Below, piece after piece: positions 17,193 through 25,669 of a DNA stretch of 64,000 bases. Origin of the DNA: RYN-230 sp963718305. Lineage in GTDB: Bacteria; Actinomycetota; Actinomycetes; Streptosporangiales; Streptosporangiaceae. The first letter of the stretch is position 1. The number at the start of each line of letters is the position of its first letter. Made by a program: the position numbers and the translations under genes. Below the pieces are notes generated by a model. The model was not told the origin of the DNA and ran no database searches. It saw only the letters and a list, made by a program, of their open reading frames with translations. The stretch lies in NCBI GenBank assembly GCA_963718305.1, contig CAVQZG010000001.1:186001-250000 (forward strand), read 5' to 3'.

Positions 17193-18014
17193 ATGACGGG
17201 GGTGCCGCAGCTGCCACCAGGTGTTGACCTGAGCAGGCCGAGTCCGGCCCGCATCTACGACTACATGCTCGGCGGCTGGCGTAACTACCCGGTGGACCGG
17301 GACGCGGCGGCGAAGCTCCAGGACGTGGTGCCGGAGTTCGAGGAGATCGCCTGGGCGAACCGGGGATTCCACCAGCGGGCCGCGCGCTGGATCGCGGACC
17401 AGGGCGTCGGCCAGTTCCTCGATCTCGGCTGCGGCATGCCCACGGTCGGCAACACCCACGAGGTCGTCCGGGAAGTCCGGCCCACGGCCCGGGTGGCATA
17501 CGTGGACATGGACCCCGCGGTCGCGGAGTTCGGCTACACGCTCGACGGCGACGACGACGCCACCCTGGTCCAGGCCGACCTGCGTGAACCCAGCACCTTA
17601 CTGGCGCAGCCGGAACTGCGCCGGCTCATCGACTTCAGCCAGCCGGTCGGCCTGATCATGACCGGGGTCATGCACTTCGTCGCCGACGGGTCGGACCCCT
17701 GGGGGCTGGTGCACCAGTACCTGGCCCCACTCGCGGCCGGCAGCTATCTCGCCCTGTCCCACGCCACCGCGGACGGCGTGCCGCCGCTCGCGGTGCAGCG
17801 CTGGGAGGACGTGTACGCGGACGCGCCGGTCCAGTTGCACCTGCGGGACCGGGCCTCGGTACGGCGGTTCTTCGCCGGGCTGCACCTGGAGCCGCCCTAC
17901 CAGGGCGCCCCGGCTGACGTGGCCCACCTGGGCATGTGGGGCTGCGAGGACCCGGCGATGGCCGACAGTGACGGCTCGCGCTGGGGCTACTGCGGGGTCG
18001 CCCGGCGCCCCTGA
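17193..18014 (+). CDS. SAM-dependent methyltransferase, DUF574 (Methyltransf_19) family
   Basis: A 273-residue member of an actinomycete-specific methyltransferase family. The hallmarks are the N-terminal PSPARIYDYMLGGWRNYPVDRD segment (split here as SPARIYDYMLGG and NYPVDRD) and the SAM-binding strand QFLDLGCGMPTVGNTHE, then YVDMDP, and VMHFVADGSDPWGLV. ATG 17193 has TGGAGG 8 bases upstream; an in-frame ATG at 17118 lacks this. The family is abundant in actinomycetes but its substrates are mostly unknown. It is a single gene between the PotA gene (same strand, 245-bp gap with no other gene seen) and the convergent isochorismatase-like gene. Confidence 0.85.
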   Translation: MTGVPQLPPGVDLSRPSPARIYDYMLGGWRNYPVDRDAAAKLQDVVPEFEEIAWANRGFHQRAARWIADQGVGQFLDLGCGMPTVGNTHEVVREVRPTARVAYVDMDPAVAEFGYTLDGDDDATLVQADLREPSTLLAQPELRRLIDFSQPVGLIMTGVMHFVADGSDPWGLVHQYLAPLAAGSYLALSHATADGVPPLAVQRWEDVYADAPVQLHLRDRASVRRFFAGLHLEPPYQGAPADVAHLGMWGCEDPAMADSDGSRWGYCGVARRP

Positions 18015-18022
18015 GGGCAGGG

Positions 18023-18583
18023 TTACCGCGTCTTGTCCAGCATGGCCAGGACGTCGTCGGTCGTGGCCGTCTCACCCAGCCGGGGGAAGATCCGCTGCAC
18101 GCTGCTGCGGTGCAGGTCGGGGTCCCGGTCGGTCATGGCATCGATGGCCAGCACCACGTGGTAGCCGTGCTCGTGCGCGGCCCGGGCCGTGGACTCCACC
18201 CCGGCGCTGGTCGCGACGCCGGTCAGCACGATCTGGGTGACGCCGCGCTCGCGGAGCAGCGTGTCCAGCGGGGTGCCGTGGAACGCGCCCCAGGTCTGCT
18301 TGGTGACCAGGAGGTCGCCGGGCTGCTGGTCCAGTTCGGGGACGATGTCGGTCCAGCCCGGCGGCGGGGTGAAGGCGGGCCTGCTGATCTCGGTGCGCCC
18401 GGGTGCCCCGCCGCTGGCGTTGACCAGCACGACTGGCAGCCCGTGCCGGCGGAAGGCCGCGGCCAGGCTGGCCGACCGCTGGATGACGTCATCGAGGGGC
18501 GGTATCCCCGGTAGGGCGGTGAGCCCTTTCTGCAGGTCGATCACGACCAGGGCGGGATTGGCGTCCAGGGTGGTCAGGGCCAT
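18023..18583 (-). CDS. Isochorismatase-like cysteine-hydrolase family protein without the catalytic Cys
   Basis: A 186-residue protein of the isochorismatase-like hydrolase family: LVVIDLQKGL holds the catalytic Asp (residue 16) and VTKQTWGAF the Lys (about residue 94). At the third position, where amidohydrolases of the family have Cys in a TN-x-CVEST segment, this protein reads TSAGVEST, with Gly. Phenazine- and siderophore-type isochorismatases also lack the Cys, so it may cleave a vinyl ether or be inactive as an amidase. The start has AAGAGGAG 6 bases upstream and lies within the last 95 bp of the MFS gene. It is the last gene of a MarR-MFS-hydrolase operon. Confidence 0.8.
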   Translation of the reverse strand: MALTTLDANPALVVIDLQKGLTALPGIPPLDDVIQRSASLAAAFRRHGLPVVLVNASGGAPGRTEISRPAFTPPPGWTDIVPELDQQPGDLLVTKQTWGAFHGTPLDTLLRERGVTQIVLTGVATSAGVESTARAAHEHGYHVVLAIDAMTDRDPDLHRSSVQRIFPRLGETATTDDVLAMLDKTR

Positions 18584-20324
18584 CGTGCTCCTCTTTCGCG
18601 GTGTGCTGGTTGTTGCTGGTGGTGGTGGTGCGCCCGGGTTTGAGTTCGGGGTGGACGTAACGGCCGCCCCGCATCAGGGACGCGACCGCGGCCAGCGCGG
18701 CCAGGCCGGCGGCCACCGCGAACACCACGGCCAGGCCGTGATGGAACGGCGCCGAGATCAGCTGGGGAAAGAACTCGCGGCCGGTGAGGACCCGCTGGGC
18801 CGCAGCGGGCAGCGAGGCCAGCACGCCCGCCATGGAGAGCAGGTGCTCGACCGGGTTCACCCCCAGTACCGCCGCGAACAGCGAGGACACCGGCGGCAGC
18901 GACCCGATGTGCGCGGCCACGCCGTGCGGGACTCCCTGCCGGACCAGGCCGCTGGTGAGTGACTGCGGGAGGGTGCTGGCCAGCCCGGCGATCATCAGTG
19001 AGAAGAACACCCCGATCGACAGGGCCGTGCCGGAGTTCTGGAACGTGGAGCGCATGCCCGACGCCGCGCCGCGGTGCCGGGCCGGGACGCTGCTCATGAT
19101 CGAGGAGGAGTTGGGGGCGGCGAACATGCCGCTGCCGATCCCGTTCGCGGCGATGAGCGCGGCAAAGGCCCAGTAGGGGAAGTTCACCGGGAGCAGCATC
19201 AGGCCGATGAAGCTGCCGCCGAACACGATCATCCCGGCGGTCGCGAGGCCGCGCGAGCCGAACCGGTCGGACAGGGTGCCCGAGACCGGCCCCGAGATCA
19301 GGAAGCCCGCGGTCAGCGGCAGCAGGAAGATCCCGGCCCACAGCGGGGTGTCGCTGTAGTTGTAGCCGTGCAGCGGCAGCCAGATGCCCTGCAGCCAGAT
19401 GATGAGCATGAACTGCATGCCGCCGCGGGCGATGGCGACCAGGAACCCCGCGATGCTGCCGGCGGTGAAGGCCCGGATGCGGAACAGGCTGAGCTGGAAC
19501 ATCGGGTCGGCGATCCTGGTCTCGATCACCACGAACGCCGCGAGCAGGGCGGCCCCTCCGGTCAGCAGCCCGAGGACGGTGGGATTCTCCCAGCCCATGC
19601 TGTGGTGCCCGTACGGCTGGATGCCCACGGTGATGGCGATCAGGACGGCGCTGAGGCCGACCGCGAACGTGACGTTGCCCCACCAGTCGATCCGGCCGGG
19701 GTTGCGGGCGCCGTTGTCCCGGAGCTTGCGGTAGGCCCACACGGTGCCGAACACGCCGACGGGCACGTTGACCCAGAACACCGCGCGCCAGTCGATCGCG
19801 GCCAGCAGGCCCCCGGCCACCAGGCCGACGAACTGGCCGGCCAGGCCGGCCACCTGGTTGGTGCCCAGCGCGAAGCCCCGCCGCTCGGCCGGGAACGCGT
19901 CGGTCAGGATCGCGGCCGAGTTGGCCATGAGCATGGACCCGCCGACGGCCTGGAGCACCCGCCAGCCGATCAGCCACAGCGCGCCATGGGCCCCCTGGAA
20001 GGGATCGAACGAGAGCAGGATGGAGGCCGCGGTGAACACCGCGAAGCCCGCGTTGTAGATCTTGACCCGGCCGAACATGTCGCCGAGGCGGCCCAGGCTG
20101 ACCACGAGCACGGCCTGGACCAGCCGGTACCCCATGATCATCCACAGCAGGTAGCTGATGTTGCCGGCCGCCAGCGGGTCCAGGTGGATGCCGCGGAAGA
20201 TGGCCGGCAGCGCGATGATGACGATGGATCCGTCGAGCGTGGCCATGAACATGGCCGCGGTCGTGTTGGCCAGGGCCACCCAGCGGTAGCGGTCGTCGGG
20301 GCCGGCTGTCAGCTGCCGGGCCAT
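18489..20324 (-). CDS. MFS multidrug/antibiotic efflux transporter, DHA2 (14-TM) family
   Basis: A 611-residue major facilitator. Many hydrophobic segments fit the 14-helix DHA2/EmrB-QacA type. Motif A is GRLGDMFGRVKIY, and the TLDGSIVIIALPAI segment in helix 1 is the family's D1 motif. The C-terminal tail beyond about residue 555 is hydrophilic and overlaps the downstream isochorismatase gene by 95 bp, a long overlap that may reflect a small frame error near the end. It starts at ATG 20324, overlapping the MarR stop by one base (TGATG), so translation is coupled. With MarR it forms a typical self-regulated efflux operon; substrates are unknown. Confidence 0.88.
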   Translation of the reverse strand: MARQLTAGPDDRYRWVALANTTAAMFMATLDGSIVIIALPAIFRGIHLDPLAAGNISYLLWMIMGYRLVQAVLVVSLGRLGDMFGRVKIYNAGFAVFTAASILLSFDPFQGAHGALWLIGWRVLQAVGGSMLMANSAAILTDAFPAERRGFALGTNQVAGLAGQFVGLVAGGLLAAIDWRAVFWVNVPVGVFGTVWAYRKLRDNGARNPGRIDWWGNVTFAVGLSAVLIAITVGIQPYGHHSMGWENPTVLGLLTGGAALLAAFVVIETRIADPMFQLSLFRIRAFTAGSIAGFLVAIARGGMQFMLIIWLQGIWLPLHGYNYSDTPLWAGIFLLPLTAGFLISGPVSGTLSDRFGSRGLATAGMIVFGGSFIGLMLLPVNFPYWAFAALIAANGIGSGMFAAPNSSSIMSSVPARHRGAASGMRSTFQNSGTALSIGVFFSLMIAGLASTLPQSLTSGLVRQGVPHGVAAHIGSLPPVSSLFAAVLGVNPVEHLLSMAGVLASLPAAAQRVLTGREFFPQLISAPFHHGLAVVFAVAAGLAALAAVASLMRGGRYVHPELKPGRTTTTSNNQHTAKEEHDGPDHPGRQSRPGRDRPAERAHRPTGDTAPR

Positions 20325-20776
20325 CAGATGGTCTGCGCCAGTCGCTCGAGCAGTGGGGCGGCCGCCTGGAGCTGGCGGAGCTCGGCGGGCGTGAAGCCGT
20401 TCGACAGGGCCTGGGCCAGCTGGGCGACCCGGGCGCTGCGCTTGTCCCGCAGCACCTGCTGCCCGGCCTCGGTCAGGGAGAGCACGGCCCGCCGGCCGTC
20501 CTCCGGGTCCGGATGCCGCTGTGCCAGCCCGCGGGCTTCCAGCCCGGCCAGGGTCGCGCCCATCGACTGCGGGCTGATCTGCTCCAGCTTGGCCAGCGTG
20601 CCGGAGGTGGCCGGGCCGGTGCGGTCCAGCCGGGCCAGGGCCGACGTCTCCGGCAGGCTGAGCTCGCCGTCGGGCCGGACCTGGCGCATCCGCCGGAGCA
20701 GCAGCCCGATGCTGACCCGTAGCGCGGCGGCTACCTCCATGACGTCCGGTCCCTGGAGGCTTGATTCCTCAGGCAT
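20324..20776 (-). CDS. MarR family regulator
   Basis: A 150-residue MarR protein with a winged-helix region (LPETSALARLDRTGPATSG; KLEQISPQSMGATLAGLEAR; HPDPEDGRRAVLSLTEAG, the usual wing with Asp-Arg). First gene of an operon with an MFS exporter and an isochorismatase-like protein. The start sits directly beside a palindrome with TGCTAAGGC/GCCTTAGCA arms, the expected autoregulatory operator. MarR proteins usually release DNA on binding phenolic or drug-like ligands; the hydrolase in the operon would fit a chorismate-derived or aromatic ligand, but that is speculation. Confidence 0.87.
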   Translation of the reverse strand: MPEESSLQGPDVMEVAAALRVSIGLLLRRMRQVRPDGELSLPETSALARLDRTGPATSGTLAKLEQISPQSMGATLAGLEARGLAQRHPDPEDGRRAVLSLTEAGQQVLRDKRSARVAQLAQALSNGFTPAELRQLQAAAPLLERLAQTI

Positions 20777-20777
20777 G

Positions 20778-20811
20778 TGCTAAGGCTAAACTGATAAGCC
20801 TGGCCTTAGCA
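20778..20811. promoter_or_regulatory. MarR operator candidate
   Basis: Arms TGCTAAGGC (20778-20786) and GCCTTAGCA (20803-20811) form a perfect 9+9 inverted repeat. A nested pair, AGGCT (20783-20787) and AGCCT (20797-20801), lies within it. The site is 2 bp upstream of the MarR start and must overlap its promoter. Confidence 0.6.
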
Positions 20812-20884
20812 AATCGGCGGACGAGGGCCGCGCGGGTCCCAGGGTGGTGCGGGGGCTGGCCGGGTCCCGGGGGACGGGAACGGG

Positions 20885-21829
20885 CTATTCGCTGCCGGCG
20901 ATCGTGGTCAGCGCCTCGATCCCGCTGCTCCGCTCGCCGCGGGTCGCCCAGCGGTAGGCCACATAGCCCAGGGTCGCGATGATGAGGGACATGGCCAGCA
21001 TGATCGTGCCGAGCGCGTTCAGCGCCGGGCCGCCGTTGCCGCCGTGCTGGGTCGAGTAAATGATCACGGACATCGGCGTGTTGCTCGCGTTCGACGACAG
21101 CAGGTCGACGATCACGAAGTCGTCGATGACCCCGGAGAACACCAGCACGGCGCTGGCGAAGATGGCCGGTCCGAGCAGCGGGATCATCACCCGGCGCATG
21201 GTGGAGATCTGGTTGGCGCCCAGATCCGCGGCCGCCTCCTCGTACTGGCGGCCCAGGGTGACCAGCCGGGCCTGGACGATGATGGCCGGCCAGCTGACGT
21301 TCCAGCTGACCAGCGCCAGCACCTCGGCCAGGGTGCCCAGGTGGACCGAGGTGTACAGCACCGTGAACACGAAGAACATCGCGACGCCGAAGATCAGCTC
21401 CGGGATCACGAAGGACAGGATCATCACGTAGTTGAACGTCGAGGAGGTGAAACCGCGCCAGCGGTTGATGCCCAGCGCGAACGCCACGCCCAGCGGCACC
21501 GCGATCAGCGTGGTGAGCACGGACAGCCGGACGGTCTGGATCACGGCCGCGTGCAGTTGCGGGTTGTGCAGTACCGAGTTGACCGGGTCGCCGAAGTACC
21601 ACCGCCAGGAGAAGCCCTGCCACGCGCTCTGCGACTTGCCGTTGTTGAACGAGAAGAGCACCGCGATGCCGATCGGCACCAGCGACCAGATCAGGTACAG
21701 CCAGGTGAAGCCCTCCAGGAACCACGGGTGGCCCCAGGGGTTGCGGCGGGGCAGCAGCCGGGACAGGCCGCTGCGGGCCTGGGTGCCCGACTGCTCGCTG
21801 GCCCGGGCGGGGGCGCTGGTCGCGGTCAC
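20885..21829 (-). CDS. ABC transporter permease, PotC-type
   Basis: A 314-residue inner-membrane permease with about six membrane segments and the cytoplasmic EAA-like loop EEAAADLGANQISTMRRVMI that docks on the ATPase. The start GTG 21829 overlaps the upstream permease stop by 4 bp (GTGA) and has GGGAGG 6 bases upstream. A longer in-frame extension to about 22234 only covers another frame of the PotB-type gene. It works with the PotB-type permease and binding protein in an importer of the spermidine/putrescine (PAAT-like) group. The ATPase is probably the one at 15823. Confidence 0.87.
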   Translation of the reverse strand: MTATSAPARASEQSGTQARSGLSRLLPRRNPWGHPWFLEGFTWLYLIWSLVPIGIAVLFSFNNGKSQSAWQGFSWRWYFGDPVNSVLHNPQLHAAVIQTVRLSVLTTLIAVPLGVAFALGINRWRGFTSSTFNYVMILSFVIPELIFGVAMFFVFTVLYTSVHLGTLAEVLALVSWNVSWPAIIVQARLVTLGRQYEEAAADLGANQISTMRRVMIPLLGPAIFASAVLVFSGVIDDFVIVDLLSSNASNTPMSVIIYSTQHGGNGGPALNALGTIMLAMSLIIATLGYVAYRWATRGERSSGIEALTTIAGSE

Positions 21830-22782
21830 GCCGCCTCCCGCGTGGATCGGTTCGTGGCGACCACGTAGTAGACCATCGGTATCAGCAGGACCAGCAGCAG
21901 GATCATGGACAGCACGGCGCCCTGCCCCTCCAGCCCGGGCGTGCCGAGCTGGCCCTGGATCAGGTTGCCCACCATCGAGGTGTTGGCCGCGCCGGACAGT
22001 AGCTGGTTGGTGAAGTAGTCGCCCAGCATCGGCAGCACGGTGATCAGCATGCCGGTCAGGATGGCCTGCCGGGACAGGGGCAGGGTGACCCGGACGAACG
22101 TCCGGACCCGGTTCAGGCCGAGGTCCCGGCCGGCCTCGATGAGCGCCGGGTCGATCCGGTCCAGCCCGGCGTACAGCACCAGGATCAGGTAGGGGATGTA
22201 GCCGTAGACCAGGCCGAGCACCACCGTGTACCACCGGCCGCCGAGCCAGTTGATCGGCGAGGAGATCAGCCCCAGGCCAGACAGCGCCTTGTTCACGTAG
22301 CCGTTGGTCTGCAGCAGGTCGATCCAGGCCAGCATGCGCATCATGTAGCTGATCCAGAACGGCGCGATCAGCAGGATCAGGAACAGCGCCTTGCGGCGGC
22401 CGGAGAAGCGGGCCACGAAGTAGGCCGCCGGGTACGCGATGACCAGGGACAGCAGCGAGGCGATGGCCACGTAGAGCAGGGTGCGCAGCACGATGGGCCC
22501 GGCGAACGAGGTCGCGCCGAACAGGTCATGCCAGACGTTGATGACGTTCGAGGAGCTCCACCCGAACGGGTTCCAGACCGCGATCGGGGACTCGAACAGC
22601 CGGTTGAGCTGCCCCATGGCGATGGCCAGCACCGCGTAGAACGGCACGATGAACAGCAGGGTGAGCCAGAGGATGCCGGGCAGGGCCAGCAGCACCCAGA
22701 ACAGCCGGCTCTGCCGGGCAGGCTTCTGGCGGCCGTCCCGCGGCCGCGGGAGCGATCGCGGCAACGTCGGCGGTGCGGTCAT
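21826..22782 (-). CDS. ABC transporter permease, PotB-type
   Basis: A 318-residue permease with about six membrane helices, beginning LFWVLLALPGILWLTLLFIV after a short basic N-terminus. The EAA-like loop is IEAGRDLGLNRVRTFVRVTL. ATG 22782 has GGGAGGGCC directly upstream. It lies 9 bp after the binding-protein gene and overlaps the next permease by 4 bp. Together they form a binding protein-PotB-PotC operon without an ATPase gene. Confidence 0.87.
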   Translation of the reverse strand: MTAPPTLPRSLPRPRDGRQKPARQSRLFWVLLALPGILWLTLLFIVPFYAVLAIAMGQLNRLFESPIAVWNPFGWSSSNVINVWHDLFGATSFAGPIVLRTLLYVAIASLLSLVIAYPAAYFVARFSGRRKALFLILLIAPFWISYMMRMLAWIDLLQTNGYVNKALSGLGLISSPINWLGGRWYTVVLGLVYGYIPYLILVLYAGLDRIDPALIEAGRDLGLNRVRTFVRVTLPLSRQAILTGMLITVLPMLGDYFTNQLLSGAANTSMVGNLIQGQLGTPGLEGQGAVLSMILLLVLLIPMVYYVVATNRSTREAA

Positions 22783-22791
22783 GGCCCTCCC

Positions 22792-24048
22792 CTAAATCCC
22801 GTTGCTCACGACGAGCCAGGCCTGCTGCCAGAGGGCGTCGGCGTCCACCGGCAGTTGCAGCTCGCTGACGCCGCGCCGGAAGTACGACGGCAGCACCGCG
22901 GTGGAGATCAGGCTCTTGGGCAGCAGCTTCTCCTGGACCAGGCGCTGCGGCGTGACCGCGTTGAGCGGCTGCATGTAGCCGTTGAAGCTGATGTTCTCCA
23001 GCACGTTCGGCAGGTCGAGCATGTAGTTCAGGAACAGGTGCGCCAGCACCGGGTTGGTGGACGACTTCAGCACCGTGAGGGTGTCGTTGGCGACCGGCCC
23101 GCGGCCGTCGGTGGGGAACCAGTAGCCGACGGTCTCCACCGGCACGCCCTTGGGCATGTAGTACGGGGCCGCGGCCATGTCCCCGGACCAGGCGTGGTGG
23201 ATCCACGTCTGGCCAGTGGGGATCTCGGTGTAGTCGTTGTTGTCGATACGCACGTTGACCAGGCTGGACAGCTCTTCCAGCGACCGCCGGGACTTGGCGA
23301 TCTGGCCCCGGTCGGTGGTGTTCAGGTCGAAGATCCCGTTCTTCATCAGCCCCAGGCTGATGCCCTCGCGGTAGTCATCCAGGATGGCCACCTTGCCCTT
23401 GTACTTCGACTGCCAGGGCATGGCCCAGGGGTTGCGCATGGCGTACGGGTTCTCGTGCACCAGGTCTTTACGCCAGGAGATCCCGGTCGTGTAGATCGTG
23501 TACGGGGAGGTGTACTGCCAGCCCTGGTCGTAGAACGGGTTGGTGAAGTCCGGCCAGGCCTGGCTGATGTTCGGGATGTAGCTGTGGTTCAGCGGCTGGA
23601 CCAGCTTGGACTCGATCAGCTGGCCCAGCACGTCCACGGTCACGCCCATGAATACATCGAACGACAACCCGCTGCGCAGCTTGGACAGGGCCTCGTTCAT
23701 CGTGTTGAACGTGGTCACCTGGACCTTGCAGTTGTACTTCTTGGCGAAGTGGTTCAGGCAGGCCTGGTTGACGTAGGCGACCCAGTTGTAGATCTGCAAG
23801 GTGGCGCCGGTCTCGGGCTGCAGCCCGCTGGCGATCGCCTTGTTCTCGCTGTAGAGGGGCCACCGGACCGGGTTTTCCGGGCGCGGCAGCGGTACGGTGC
23901 CCGACCCGGCCAGGGCCGGTGCGCACGCGTCCAGCAGGGCGCCGCCGCCCACGGCGGCCAGCCCGGCACCGGCGCCGGCCAGGAAGTTGCGGCGGGAGAA
24001 CAGCGGCGGGCGTGACCCGTCCTTTGGCCAGCCTTCTCGCGGATGCAC
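22792..24048 (-). CDS. Extracellular solute-binding protein, PotD-like (spermidine/putrescine family)
   Basis: A Tat-exported lipoprotein of about 418 residues. The twin-arginine signal SRRNFLAGAGAGLAAVGG leads to a lipobox ending LLDAC. The mature part has the binding-protein pattern LQIYNWVAYVNQACLNHFAK and VTTFNTMNEAL. GTG 24048 is chosen because the frame further upstream (to 24216) runs through a 20-bp-type repeat and a probable operator (24144-24159). GGAGG is 13 bases upstream of it, rather far, so the start remains uncertain. It delivers the substrate, by family an amine or polyamine-like compound, to the PotB/PotC-type permeases downstream. Confidence 0.82.
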   Translation of the reverse strand: MHPREGWPKDGSRPPLFSRRNFLAGAGAGLAAVGGGALLDACAPALAGSGTVPLPRPENPVRWPLYSENKAIASGLQPETGATLQIYNWVAYVNQACLNHFAKKYNCKVQVTTFNTMNEALSKLRSGLSFDVFMGVTVDVLGQLIESKLVQPLNHSYIPNISQAWPDFTNPFYDQGWQYTSPYTIYTTGISWRKDLVHENPYAMRNPWAMPWQSKYKGKVAILDDYREGISLGLMKNGIFDLNTTDRGQIAKSRRSLEELSSLVNVRIDNNDYTEIPTGQTWIHHAWSGDMAAAPYYMPKGVPVETVGYWFPTDGRGPVANDTLTVLKSSTNPVLAHLFLNYMLDLPNVLENISFNGYMQPLNAVTPQRLVQEKLLPKSLISTAVLPSYFRRGVSELQLPVDADALWQQAWLVVSNGI

Positions 24049-24071
24049 CAGCTCGCTTCTTCCTCCGGGGT

Positions 24072-24129
24072 ACTGGTCCCGTTCCGGGTTCTGGTCCCGT
24101 TCCTCCGGGTTCTGGTCCCGGTCCGCCCA
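24072..24129 (-). repeat. Three imperfect tandem repeats before the binding-protein gene
   Basis: About three copies of a 19-21-bp unit with the core CTGGTCCCGTTCC (plus strand) lie between the operator-like site and the binding-protein start. If translated in the open upstream frame they read RDQNPE-type repeats. They may be a slippage-generated leader repeat or encode an N-terminal extension. Confidence 0.5.
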
Positions 24130-24143
24130 GCCGGATGAATCCT

Positions 24144-24159
24144 GACTGAACGGTCCGTC
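24144..24159. promoter_or_regulatory. Degenerate copy of the GACTGAA operator
   Basis: GACTGAACGGTCCGTC differs from the perfect palindrome GACTGAACGTTCAGTC at 25670 in three bases of the right arm. It lies 96 bp upstream of the chosen start of the binding-protein gene, so the transport operon may belong to the same regulon with weaker binding. Confidence 0.5.
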
Positions 24160-24271
24160 AATAACAGGTACTACTGCGACAGCATAGGCGCAAGGCCCTT
24201 CCCGCAAAAGGGGCACTCAGCAGGCGAAACACGACCGAAACCTAGACGTCCAGCCTACGGTCAGCAGACGC

Positions 24272-25651
24272 TCAGCTGGTCACGGCCGTGGCGAACGCCC
24301 CGAAATTGGCCACCAGCAGGTCAATGTCGGACTCGTCGTGCTGGACCGAGATGAGCCACTGCTCGATCTTCCCCCACGGGGGGAGGAATACGCCGCCGTT
24401 GTGCTGGAAGAGCCAGTGCGCGTGGCTGTAGCGGTCGTCGATGCCGAGGAAGCCGCGGTAGTTGCGGACGGGCTCCGGGGAGAACACCACGCACCCCTTG
24501 GCCCCGACCGCCACCACGTGGGCCTCCAGCCCGGTCCGGGCGATCTCCCGCTCGATGCCGCTGACCGCGCGCTGCCGGAGCGCGTCGATCCGCTGGTACG
24601 CCTCGGGCGTGGCCACCTCGGTGAGCATGGCGCGGCAGGCGGCCACCGCGAGCGGGTTGCCGTTGAAGGTGCCGACCATCTCGTAGCCGTTGTCCGCGAC
24701 GTGCGCCATGACCTCGGCCGAGCCGCCCACCGCGGCGATCGCTACGCCGCCGCCGATGGCCTTGGCCAGGCAGATGATGTCCGGCGTGATCCCGGTCAGT
24801 CCGGTGGCGCCGCTGTAGCCCGCGGTCAGCCCGGTCTTGACCTCGTCGAACGTGAGCAGCGCGCCGCGAGAGTGCAGCAGGTCTTTCAGCGCGGCCAGGA
24901 AGCCGGGCTCGGGCTCGATGATCCCCGCGTTCATCATGATCGGCTCGATGAGCATCCCGGCGACCTGGCCCGGGTGCTCGTCCAGCAGGCGCTCGACGCT
25001 GGCCAGGTCGTTGAAGGTGGCTACCAGCGTGAGCTTGATGATCGCTTCGGGGATGCCCGAGCTGGACGGAGCCTGGGCCGGCCGGTCGGCCGGGCCGGCC
25101 TCGTCCGCCTCGGGGGCCACCGAGACCTGGACCGAGTCATGGTGGCCGTGGTAGCAGCCCTCCACCTTGATGATCAGGTCCCGGCCGGTGATCGACCGCA
25201 TCAGGTGCACGGCGTCCATGGTGGCCTCGGTGCCGGAGTTGGCGAATCGCCACAGGGGCAGGCCGAAGCGCTGGGCGAGTTCCTCCCCGACCGCCACCGC
25301 GTTCTGGGTGGGCTGGGCGAAGTGCGTGCCCAGGCCGACCTGGCTGTGCACCGCTTCCACGATGGCCGGGTGGGCGTGGCCGGCCAGGGCCGCGCCGTAC
25401 CCGCCGTGCAGGTCGACGTACTCGTTGCCGTCCACGTCGTAGATCTTGGAGCCCTTGCCGTGGCTGAGCCAGACCGGCTGCGGGACGGTGATCTGCCAGC
25501 TGGACGTCACCCCTCCGGCCAGGCTGTGCTGCGCGCGGTCGGCCATCCGGGCCGACTCCGGCTGTCGTTCGACGAAGATCTTTTCTTGCTGGGCGATGAC
25601 GCTGGAGAGATCGTCGGAAAGCCGCGAGGGGCTGTCCTGCTGACTCGGCAC
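24272..25651 (-). CDS. Class III PLP aminotransferase, glutamate-1-semialdehyde aminomutase-like
   Basis: A 459-residue fold-type I aminotransferase. Visible are the PLP-phosphate region NSGTEATMDAVHLMRSITGR, the substrate/PLP segment EGCYHGHHDSV, the PLP-N1 Asp in LLTFDEVKTG and the Schiff-base Lys in CLAKAIGGG. It resembles GSA aminomutase, but it sits with an importer and a regulon-type operator instead of haem genes, so a catabolic transaminase or aminomutase role is more likely. GTG 25651 has AAGGAG 7 bases upstream; a GTG at 25666 would leave no ribosome-binding site. The palindrome GACTGAACGTTCAGTC is 19 bp upstream of the start. The binding-protein operon follows on the same strand. 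Confidence 0.87.
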   Translation of the reverse strand: MPSQQDSPSRLSDDLSSVIAQQEKIFVERQPESARMADRAQHSLAGGVTSSWQITVPQPVWLSHGKGSKIYDVDGNEYVDLHGGYGAALAGHAHPAIVEAVHSQVGLGTHFAQPTQNAVAVGEELAQRFGLPLWRFANSGTEATMDAVHLMRSITGRDLIIKVEGCYHGHHDSVQVSVAPEADEAGPADRPAQAPSSSGIPEAIIKLTLVATFNDLASVERLLDEHPGQVAGMLIEPIMMNAGIIEPEPGFLAALKDLLHSRGALLTFDEVKTGLTAGYSGATGLTGITPDIICLAKAIGGGVAIAAVGGSAEVMAHVADNGYEMVGTFNGNPLAVAACRAMLTEVATPEAYQRIDALRQRAVSGIEREIARTGLEAHVVAVGAKGCVVFSPEPVRNYRGFLGIDDRYSHAHWLFQHNGGVFLPPWGKIEQWLISVQHDESDIDLLVANFGAFATAVTS

Positions 25652-25669
25652 GGTGCGCTCCTTCACGCT

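Noticed and set aside
19074..20783. 569-codon plus-strand open frame over the MFS/MarR genes
   Set aside because: Antisense to two well-supported genes; no domain and very biased composition.
20885..22234. Extended 449-residue start for the PotC-type permease
   Set aside because: The extra 135 residues are another frame of the PotB-type gene; the coupled GTG at 21829 has a ribosome-binding site.
24049..24216. Upstream start for the PotD-like protein
   Set aside because: It would place a probable operator and tandem repeats in coding sequence and give an unusual N-terminus before the Tat signal.
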